This document shows positions 7,521-12,463 of a stretch of DNA of 12,463 bases, piece by piece (the first letter of the stretch is position 1; each line of letters starts with the position of its first letter). The DNA is from JAXDLK01 sp034666665 (GTDB lineage: Bacteria; Desulfobacterota; Binatia; JACPRU01), in assembly GCA_034666665.1 (NCBI GenBank), contig JAXDLK010000096.1:1-12463 (forward strand), in the 5' to 3' direction. Below the pieces are notes generated by a model that was not told where the DNA came from, made no database searches, and was given only the letters and a program-made list of their open reading frames with translations. The position numbers and the translations under genes are program-made.

Positions 7521-7549
7521 GACATAGCGGAACGGACACGGCCCGCCAA
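7521..7549 (-). promoter_or_regulatory. Possible promoter of the small peptide gene
   Basis: On the minus strand TTGGCG (7549-7544) and TATGTC (7526-7521) are 17 bases apart, matching 4 of 6 and 3 of 6 sigma-70 consensus positions. Transcription would begin near 7514, giving a leader of about 30 bases that includes the Shine-Dalgarno. The element touches the start codon of the divergent glycosylase gene. The matches are partial and could be coincidental. Confidence 0.22.
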
Positions 7550-8271
7550 TGACGCCTCCGAAGCGCGCCTTGGCGGAGCGGCGGTGGCCCCCGGATCTCG
7601 AGGAGGTGCTCGGCGGGCAGCCGTCGCCGTTGCCGCAGGAGTTCTACCGCCGACCGACCCTCCGCGTGGCCCGCGACCTCCTCGGCTGCATCCTCGTCCA
7701 CCGGACGAGCGATGGCGCGACCGCGGGGCTCGTCGTCGAGGTCGAGGCGTATCGGGGGCCGAAGGATCGCGGCGCCCATTCCTTCGGGGGCCGGCGAACG
7801 GCGAGGAACGAGGTGATGTACGGCGCCCCCGGCTACGCCTACGTCTACTTCACCTATGGGATGCACTTCTGCATGAACGTCGTGACGGAGGAGGAAGGTC
7901 GTCCCGAGGCGGTGCTGCTGCGGGCGCTCCGGCCGCTCGCCGGCGTCGCGTTGATGCGGCGACGCCGATCGCTCGACCGCGACGTTCCGGCGGAGCGGCT
8001 CGCGCGCGGTCCCGGAAACCTCTGCCGCGCGATGGGCATCGACCGCTCGCGGAACGGAGCCGATCTGACGGCCGGCGACCTCTCCCTCTATGCCGGCGAG
8101 ACGATTCGCGGCGCCGCCGTCGCGCGCTCTCCGCGGATCGGCATCGACTACGCCGGTGAGTGGGCGGGGCGGCCGTGGCGGTGGTTCCTTCGCGACGATC
8201 CGGCGGTTTCGCGCGCACGCGTGTCCGGGACCGCCGTTGGTTTCGAGCGGGTTCGTCGTGTACTCTCGTGA
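7549..8271 (+). CDS. mpg: 3-methyladenine (alkylbase) DNA glycosylase, AAG/MPG family
   Basis: This 240-residue base-excision repair enzyme removes alkylated purines (3-methyladenine, 7-methylguanine, hypoxanthine in characterised members) by cutting the N-glycosidic bond. The N-terminal 28 residues are a basic, Pro-rich extension. The fold then starts with LPQEFYRRPTLRVARDLLGC. The catalytic block VVEVEAYRGPKD provides E66, the equivalent of human AAG E125, with Y68 and H77 (GAHSFGGRR) at the spacing of human Y127 and H136. TARNEVMYGAPGYAYVYFTY and GMHFCMNVV follow, matching the base-flipping pocket strands. ARGPGNLCRAMGID is the conserved C-terminal segment. I use the ATG at 7549, as the only upstream in-frame sequence is intergenic; its Shine-Dalgarno is weak. 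The two-receiver gene follows after 34 bases, so co-transcription is possible. Confidence 0.94.
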   Translation: MTPPKRALAERRWPPDLEEVLGGQPSPLPQEFYRRPTLRVARDLLGCILVHRTSDGATAGLVVEVEAYRGPKDRGAHSFGGRRTARNEVMYGAPGYAYVYFTYGMHFCMNVVTEEEGRPEAVLLRALRPLAGVALMRRRRSLDRDVPAERLARGPGNLCRAMGIDRSRNGADLTAGDLSLYAGETIRGAAVARSPRIGIDYAGEWAGRPWRWFLRDDPAVSRARVSGTAVGFERVRRVLS

Positions 8272-8305
8272 TGGTAGCCGCGTACGTTCGCTCCGCGCCA
8301 TCGGC

Positions 8306-9148
8306 ATGTCCGCCCCGCTCGACCTGAAACACGTCAAGGTTCTCCTCGCCGACGACGACTCCACGACCCGATCCTTGCTCCGCCGGACACTCGGCGCGTG
8401 GGGGGCGACCGTCAACGAGACCACGGACGGCGCGGAGACGCTGGTCGAGCTCAAACGCGCGCGTGAGGCCGGGCAGCCCTACGGGCTGATCCTGCTCGAC
8501 GCGCGCATGCCGGCGATGGACGGCTTCGAGGTGGCGCGGGAGCTCCGCACCCACCCTGCCGAGCTGCAGCACACGATCCTGATGCTCCCGCCGGACAAGG
8601 CGAGCGAGCTCGTCCGCGCTCGCGAGGCCGCCGTCGGCGCGCATGTCGTGAAGCCGATCTCGCGCATCGACCTGACGTCGGCGATCACGAAGGTCATCGG
8701 CGAGGCACCCGCGGCGCCCGCACAACCCGCCACCGCCGGCGGCGAGGATCGCACCCCGCTTCGCGTCCTCGTCGTCGAAGACAACAAGGACACGTGTCAG
8801 CTGATCGAGTATTATCTCGACAGCCCGGAGTTCAGGGTCGACGTCGCGGAGAACGGCGGCATCGGCGTCGACCTCTACCGGATGATGGAATACGACGTCG
8901 TGCTGATGGACGTGATGATGCCCATCATGGACGGCTACATGGCGACCGACGCGATCCGCCGCTGGGAGAAGAAGAACGCGATGCGCCCTGCGCCGATCAT
9001 CGCCATGACGGCGTACGCGCGCACGGAGGACGCGCGCAAGAGCCTGCGCGCCGGCTGCGACGCCTACCTGGTGAAGCCGTTCACCCGCGAGGTGCTGCGC
9101 TCGACGATCCTGAAGCAGCTCGGCCGCCGGGCGACGGCGAAGGTCTGA
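8306..9148 (+). CDS. Tandem-receiver response regulator without output domain
   Basis: This 280-residue cytoplasmic protein is built of two receivers joined by an Ala/Pro linker (about 134-150). Receiver 1 has LLADDDSTTRS, D65 in LLDARMPAMDG and a Lys in VVKPIS, but the usual Thr/Ser after strand 4 is replaced (LMLPPDK). Receiver 2 has VVEDNKDT, D202 in LMDVMMPIMDG, Thr in AMTAYAR and Lys in YLVKPFTR, so it looks fully competent. There is no DNA-binding, GGDEF, HPt or enzymatic domain. The frame is open upstream to 8090, but that part is a shadow of the glycosylase gene. The ATG at 8306 sits just before the first receiver strand; a GTG at 8258 is possible but adds an unlikely sequence. It may be a phosphate shuttle or sink for a histidine kinase, perhaps the one encoded at 6001-7302. 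That link is inference from proximity only. Confidence 0.9.
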   Translation: MSAPLDLKHVKVLLADDDSTTRSLLRRTLGAWGATVNETTDGAETLVELKRAREAGQPYGLILLDARMPAMDGFEVARELRTHPAELQHTILMLPPDKASELVRAREAAVGAHVVKPISRIDLTSAITKVIGEAPAAPAQPATAGGEDRTPLRVLVVEDNKDTCQLIEYYLDSPEFRVDVAENGGIGVDLYRMMEYDVVLMDVMMPIMDGYMATDAIRRWEKKNAMRPAPIIAMTAYARTEDARKSLRAGCDAYLVKPFTREVLRSTILKQLGRRATAKV

Positions 9149-9193
9149 CCGATCCCCGACGTCAGGCCTCCCTGGAGTCGTTCGGGCCCGTCG

Positions 9194-9199
9194 TGTAAT
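9194..9199 (+). promoter_or_regulatory. Possible -10 element of leuC
   Basis: TGTAAT matches five of six bases of the sigma-70 -10 consensus and ends nine bases before the GTG start of leuC, which has no Shine-Dalgarno. A start of transcription close to the start codon, hence a leaderless or near-leaderless message, would fit. No convincing -35 lies at the proper distance, so this is weak. The remaining intergenic DNA (9149-9208) shows no leucine leader peptide or attenuator. Confidence 0.25.
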
Positions 9200-9208
9200 C
9201 CATCGACG

Positions 9209-10621
9209 GTGGGGAAGAACCTCCTCGAGAAGGTCTGGGAAGCGCACGCGGTCCGCGAGCTCCCGAGCGGCCAGACGCAGCTCTTCATCGCGCTCCACCT
9301 GATCCACGAGGTCACGAGCCCGCAGGCGTTCGGCATGCTGCGAACGCTCGGGCTCGGCGTCGCGCACCCCGAGCGCACCTTCGCGACGGTCGACCACATC
9401 GTGCCGACCGACACGCTCGAGCGCCCGTACCAGGATCCGCTCGCCGAAGGGATGATCGTCGCGCTTCAGGAGAGCTGCGAGCGCCACGGCATCGTCTTCT
9501 TCGACGTCGCCAGCGGGCGGCAGGGCATCGTTCACGTGATCGGTCCGGAGCTCGGCCTGACGCAGCCCGGGTCGACGATCGCCTGCGGTGATTCTCACAC
9601 CTCCACTCACGGGGCCTTCGGCGCGATCGCGTTCGGCATCGGCACCACGCAGGTGCGGGACGTGCTCGCGACGCAGACGCTCGCGCTCTCGAAGCTTCGC
9701 GTCCGGCGGATCGAGGTGAACGGTTCCCTCGGCCACGGCGTCTACGCCAAGGACGTGATCCTGCACGTGATCCGCACGCTCGGCGTCCACGCGGGCGCGG
9801 GCTTCGCCTACGAGTACGGCGGCTCGACCATCGATCGCATGTCGATGGAGGAGCGCATGACGATCTGCAACATGTCGATCGAGGGCGGCGCTCGCGCGGG
9901 GTACGTGAACCCCGACGACATCACGTTCGCATACCTCGAGGGACGGCCGTACGCTCCGATCGGCGACGAGTGGGACGATGCCGTGGCGCGCTGGCGCGGT
10001 TTCGCGTCCGATCCGGACGCCCGCTACGACGACCTGGTCACGTTCGACGCCGCGGAGATCCCGCCGACCGTCACCTGGGGCATCCACCCCGGGCAAGCGA
10101 TCGCCATCGACGAGCGGGTGCCGAACGACGAGACCGCCCCGGCCGAGGAGCAGGGCGCGATCCGCGAGGCGCTCGAGCACATGAAGCTCGAACCGGGCCA
10201 GCCGATCAAGGGGACTCGCGTCGACGTCGCCTTCATCGGCAGCTGCACGAACGCGCGCCTCTCCGACTTCCGCGAGGTGGCGCGCCTGCTCCGGGGCAAA
10301 CACGTCGCGGTCGGCGTGCGCGCGCTCGCGGTTCCGGGTTCCCAGCAGGTCGACCGCGCGGCGCGTGCGGAAGGCATCGACGAGGTCTTTCGCACCGCCG
10401 GCTTCGAATGGCGCGAGGCGGGCTGCTCGATGTGTCTGGCGATGAACCCGGACCGCTTGATCGGGGATCAGCTCTGCGCGTCGTCCTCGAACCGGAACTT
10501 CAAGGGCCGGCAGGGAAGCCCGACCGGACGCACGATCCTGATGAGCCCGGTGATGGTCGCAGCCGCCGCCGTCGAAGGGCGGGTCGCCGACGCACGCGAG
10601 GTCTTCGGGGGCGCGGGATGA
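9209..10621 (+). CDS. leuC: 3-isopropylmalate dehydratase large subunit
   Basis: With LeuD this 470-residue aconitase-family enzyme isomerises 2-isopropylmalate to 3-isopropylmalate, the second step of leucine synthesis, in the cytoplasm. The length is close to the E. coli protein. The GTG at 9209 gives the usual N-terminus (GKNLLEKVWEAH). Family motifs run in order: VDHIVPTD, IACGDSHTSTHGAFGA, GIGTTQVRDVLATQTL, MTICNMSIEGGARAG, WGIHPGQ, FIGSCTNARLSDFRE, GCSMCLAMNPD and SSSNRNFKGRQGSPTGRT. The three ligands of the 4Fe-4S cluster are C346, C406 and C409. The Arg in GRQGSP is part of the conserved active-site segment. The gene overlaps leuD by four bases (ATGA), consistent with stoichiometric synthesis of the heterodimer. 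Homoaconitase is the main alternative but is less likely. Confidence 0.96.
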   Translation: MGKNLLEKVWEAHAVRELPSGQTQLFIALHLIHEVTSPQAFGMLRTLGLGVAHPERTFATVDHIVPTDTLERPYQDPLAEGMIVALQESCERHGIVFFDVASGRQGIVHVIGPELGLTQPGSTIACGDSHTSTHGAFGAIAFGIGTTQVRDVLATQTLALSKLRVRRIEVNGSLGHGVYAKDVILHVIRTLGVHAGAGFAYEYGGSTIDRMSMEERMTICNMSIEGGARAGYVNPDDITFAYLEGRPYAPIGDEWDDAVARWRGFASDPDARYDDLVTFDAAEIPPTVTWGIHPGQAIAIDERVPNDETAPAEEQGAIREALEHMKLEPGQPIKGTRVDVAFIGSCTNARLSDFREVARLLRGKHVAVGVRALAVPGSQQVDRAARAEGIDEVFRTAGFEWREAGCSMCLAMNPDRLIGDQLCASSSNRNFKGRQGSPTGRTILMSPVMVAAAAVEGRVADAREVFGGAG

Positions 10622-11226
10622 GCCTCGCCAGGATCACGCAGGTGCGCGGCCGGGGGGTGCCCCTACCCGGCGACGACGTCGACACCGACCGCATCATCCC
10701 CGCGCGGTTCCTGAAGTGCGTGACGTTCGACGGGCTCGGCGCGTACGCGTTTCACGACGTGCGTTTCGACACCGACGGACGGCCGACGGGGCATCCGCTC
10801 GACGACCCGCGATACCGCGGCGCCTCGATCCTCGTCGCCGGCCGGAACTTCGGCTGCGGCAGCTCGCGCGAGCATGCGCCGCAATCGCTCTACTACGCGG
10901 GCTTCCGCGCCGTGGTCGCCGACAGCTTCGCGGAGATCTTCTTCGGCAACGCGACCACCCTCGGCATCCCTTGCGTCGCGCTCGAACGGAGCGACCGGGA
11001 AGCGCTGGCACGGTCGATCGCGGAGCGTCCCTCCGAGGAGATGGAGATCGACGTCGCGAACGCGACCGTGCGCTTCGCCGGGCGGGAGCTCGCCGGACGG
11101 ATGCCGGAGAGCACGCGTCGCGTCCTCACCGAGGGACAGTGGGACCCGCTCGCACAGCTCCTCGACGGGCGGGATGCGGTCACACGAGTGACGAAGCGGA
11201 TCCCGCCGCCGCCCCGCGCCGCCTGA
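10618..11226 (+). CDS. leuD: 3-isopropylmalate dehydratase small subunit
   Basis: This 202-residue subunit provides the swivelling domain that completes the LeuC active site; the length is that of ordinary LeuD. The ATG at 10618 overlaps the leuC stop. The substrate-recognition segment is DDVDTDRIIPARFLK (about 20-34), and the signature FGCGSSREHAPQSL is followed by the conserved VADSFAEIFFGNATTLGIPCV. The C-terminus ends in a Pro/Arg/Ala-rich tail (IPPPPRAA). No leuB or leuA is visible nearby, so the rest of the pathway must be encoded elsewhere. After the stop, the 133-base gap to clpS holds a short inverted repeat (CCGCG/CGCGG, 11246-11260), a longer imperfect one, and a promoter candidate. 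Confidence 0.95.
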   Translation: MSLARITQVRGRGVPLPGDDVDTDRIIPARFLKCVTFDGLGAYAFHDVRFDTDGRPTGHPLDDPRYRGASILVAGRNFGCGSSREHAPQSLYYAGFRAVVADSFAEIFFGNATTLGIPCVALERSDREALARSIAERPSEEMEIDVANATVRFAGRELAGRMPESTRRVLTEGQWDPLAQLLDGRDAVTRVTKRIPPPPRAA

Positions 11227-11281
11227 CATCGTCGCAGTCGTCGATCCGCGAACTCCGCGGGCAGTCGGGACGCTTCGCGGA

Positions 11282-11314
11282 GCCGAAACCACCGGGAGGG
11301 CCTTCGGGTTCGGC
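11282..11314 (+). terminator. Imperfect inverted repeat downstream of leuD, weak terminator candidate
   Basis: GCCGAAACC (11282-11290) can pair with GGTTCGGC (11307-11314), with one bulged A and a 16-base loop. No T-run follows, so intrinsic termination is doubtful. It lies just before the clpS promoter candidate and could equally be regulatory or chance. Confidence 0.2.
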
Positions 11315-11322
11315 GTCTCACC

Positions 11323-11351
11323 TTCACGCTCCTTTCGGCCTGCGCTACACT
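11323..11351 (+). promoter_or_regulatory. Probable clpS promoter, leaderless geometry
   Basis: TTCACG (11323-11328) and TACACT (11346-11351) are separated by exactly 17 bases; each matches four of six sigma-70 consensus positions. The -10 ends eight bases before the clpS ATG at 11360, so transcription would start at or within a few bases of the start codon. There is no Shine-Dalgarno upstream of clpS, which agrees with leaderless translation. Confidence 0.45.
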
Positions 11352-11359
11352 TCGGGCCG

Positions 11360-11680
11360 ATGAGCGACCAGAGTCGCGAGCCCGGCAATGCGGTCGTCAC
11401 GCGCACGAAGACCGAGAAGAAGGTCAAGCAGCCACCGCTCTACAAGGTGTTGCTTCACAACGACGACTACACGACCATGGAGTTCGTGGTCTGGATCCTG
11501 ATGACGGTCTTCCATCACGCCGAGACGGAGGCGACGCAGATCATGTTGCACGTCCACCGCAAGGGCGTCGGCGTCGCCGGCGTCTATCCGCACGAGGTCG
11601 CCGAGACCCGTGTGTCGCAGGTACACGAGCTCGCGAAGCAGCACGAGTTCCCGCTCCGCTGCTCGCTCGAGGAGACATGA
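11360..11680 (+). CDS. clpS: ClpS, N-degron adaptor of the ClpA unfoldase
   Basis: This 106-residue cytoplasmic adaptor binds proteins with destabilising N-terminal residues and hands them to ClpAP. Residues 1-24 are a polar flexible tail (MSDQSREPGNAVVTRTKTEK), of the type that engages the ClpA pore. The fold starts at PPLYKVLLHNDDYTTMEFV. N34, D35, D36 and H66 (in LHVHRKG), the residues that hold the substrate's alpha-amino group in E. coli ClpS, appear at the same numbers. The hydrophobic-pocket segment (TTMEFVVWILMTVF) and VGVAGVYPHEVAE are also present. The gene overlaps clpA by four bases (ATGA), and the clpS-clpA order is the common one, supporting co-production of adaptor and unfoldase. 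Confidence 0.96.
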   Translation: MSDQSREPGNAVVTRTKTEKKVKQPPLYKVLLHNDDYTTMEFVVWILMTVFHHAETEATQIMLHVHRKGVGVAGVYPHEVAETRVSQVHELAKQHEFPLRCSLEET

Positions 11681-12463
11681 GGATCAGCCGAGAGCTGGAA
11701 GCGGCCTTCACACTGGCGGTCAACGAAGCGCGCCGGCGCCGACACGAGTTCCTGTCGATCGAGCACCTGTTCTACGCGCTGTTGCACGACTCCGACATCG
11801 TCGAGGTGATTCGCCACTGCGGCGGCGACGTCGAAGCGCTGAAGCGCGACATGACGCGCTACCTCGACGACAAGGTCGACCGGATGCCGGTCGGCGTCGA
11901 GAAGAGCCTCCAGCAGACGCTCGGCTTCCAGCGGGTGATCCAGCGCGCCGCCGCGCACGTGCAGTCCGCGGGCAAGGAGGAGATCGACCCGCGGAACATC
12001 CTGGTCGCGATCTTCCGCGAGGCGGAGTCGCACGCGGCCTACCTGCTGGCGCGGCAGGGCGTCACCCGGCTCGACGTCGTCAGCTACATCTCGCACGGGG
12101 TATCCAAGATCGGTGAGACCGGCGAGACCGGCGGCGCGGACCCGTCCGATGCCCCCGAGGAAGCGCAGGACGACGGAGACGACGACGGAGAGGGGACCGG
12201 CGGACGGCCCGCGAAGAACCCGCTCGCCCAGTTCACCGTGAACCTCATCGAGCTCGCCGCGGAGGGGAAGATCGATCCGCTGATCGGCCGCGATCGCGAG
12301 ATCGAGCGGACGATCCGGGTGCTCTGCCGGCGGCGGAAGAACAACCCGGTGTTCATCGGCGACGCCGGGGTCGGCAAGACCGCGCTCGCGGAGGGCCTGG
12401 CGCTCAGGATCCACGACGGGCGCGTGCCCGAGTCGTTGCGCTCGGCGAAGATCTTCGCGCTCG
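11677..12463 (+). CDS. clpA: ClpA, AAA+ unfoldase of the ClpAP protease (3' partial)
   Basis: The ATG at 11677 overlaps the clpS stop, and the frame runs off the window after about 262 residues. Residues 1-143 form the Clp N-domain with two repeats (start MRISRELEAAFTLAVNEA, HEFLSIEHLFYALL; second repeat LGFQRVIQRAAAHVQ), the docking site for ClpS. A linker at about 145-181 is highly acidic (QDDGDDDGEGT), preceded by a duplicated GETGET. The first AAA+ module follows with LIGRDREIERTIRVLCRRRK and Walker A GDAGVGKT (Lys234). In this motif the usual Glu-Pro is Asp-Ala (GDAGVGKT rather than GEPGVGKT), which keeps the required Gly-Lys-Thr. The Walker B, second AAA+ module and the ClpP-binding loop lie beyond the window. 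ClpA is preferred over ClpB or ClpC because of the preceding clpS and the linker type. Confidence 0.93.
   Translation, partial: MRISRELEAAFTLAVNEARRRRHEFLSIEHLFYALLHDSDIVEVIRHCGGDVEALKRDMTRYLDDKVDRMPVGVEKSLQQTLGFQRVIQRAAAHVQSAGKEEIDPRNILVAIFREAESHAAYLLARQGVTRLDVVSYISHGVSKIGETGETGGADPSDAPEEAQDDGDDDGEGTGGRPAKNPLAQFTVNLIELAAEGKIDPLIGRDREIERTIRVLCRRRKNNPVFIGDAGVGKTALAEGLALRIHDGRVPESLRSAKIFAL

Noticed and set aside
8261..8266. TACTCT as a -10 element for the tandem-receiver gene
   Set aside because: No acceptable -35 at 16-18 bases and it lies inside the glycosylase gene; co-transcription with that gene is simpler.
8271..8327. An 18-codon frame starting with an ATG that overlaps the glycosylase stop (TGATG) and running into the tandem-receiver start
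   Set aside because: It has no conserved-looking features and is too short to judge; it may be chance, although a role as a coupling mini-frame for the downstream gene cannot be excluded.
7402..8454. A 350-codon minus-strand frame that ends with the small hydrophobic peptide
   Set aside because: The upstream 324 codons are an antisense shadow; only the last 26, starting after the Shine-Dalgarno, look like protein. I call only that part.
7850..10303. A minus-strand open frame of about 817 codons opposite the glycosylase, tandem receiver and leuC
   Set aside because: The product is Arg/Asp/His-rich without recognisable motifs, and the + strand carries three well-supported genes.

Overview
The window is a compact, very GC-rich bacterial segment with almost no non-coding DNA. 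All genes of normal length lie on the + strand. The long minus-strand open frames look like codon-bias shadows, and the only minus-strand gene I support is a 26-residue peptide. Nothing fixes the species. The mix of a chemosensory operon of the Wsp-like 'alternative cellular functions' type, a two-transmembrane receptor, leuCD and clpS-clpA suggests a high-GC Gram-negative such as an Acidobacteriota or myxobacterial/deltaproteobacterial-like lineage. That placement is inference. No mobile element, CRISPR array, rRNA or tRNA was seen.

Positions 1-7302 hold a chemosensory operon. It contains the TPR-bearing C-terminus of a probable CheR methyltransferase (cut by the window edge), a CheW adaptor, a membrane receptor with a PilJ/NarX-like sensor region and no evident HAMP, a hybrid CheA with a C-terminal receiver, a CheB methylesterase, and a protein with an N-terminal receiver followed by a histidine kinase. 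Neighbouring genes overlap by four bases (GTGA, ATGA, TTGA, ATGA; a fifth TTGA is possible at CheB), so the set is probably translated as a coupled unit. The receptor senses and signals through CheW to CheA. CheR and CheB adjust receptor methylation. The signal then probably leaves through the CheA receiver and the receiver-kinase protein. No GGDEF, DNA-binding or other effector domain is visible in the window.

Positions 7303-7548 separate this operon from the next genes. This stretch holds a weak hairpin and, on the minus strand, a tiny uncharged hydrophobic peptide gene with a near-perfect Shine-Dalgarno sequence. It is the least explained item in the window.

Positions 7549-9148 encode a 3-methyladenine (alkylbase) DNA glycosylase, followed 34 bases later by a stand-alone protein with two receivers. 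Positions 9209-11226 are leuC and leuD, the two subunits of 3-isopropylmalate dehydratase, overlapping by four bases. Positions 11360-12463 are clpS and the start of clpA, also overlapping by four bases; they encode the N-degron adaptor and the unfoldase it serves. clpS and perhaps leuC have -10-like hexamers so close to the start codon, with no Shine-Dalgarno, that leaderless transcripts are plausible.
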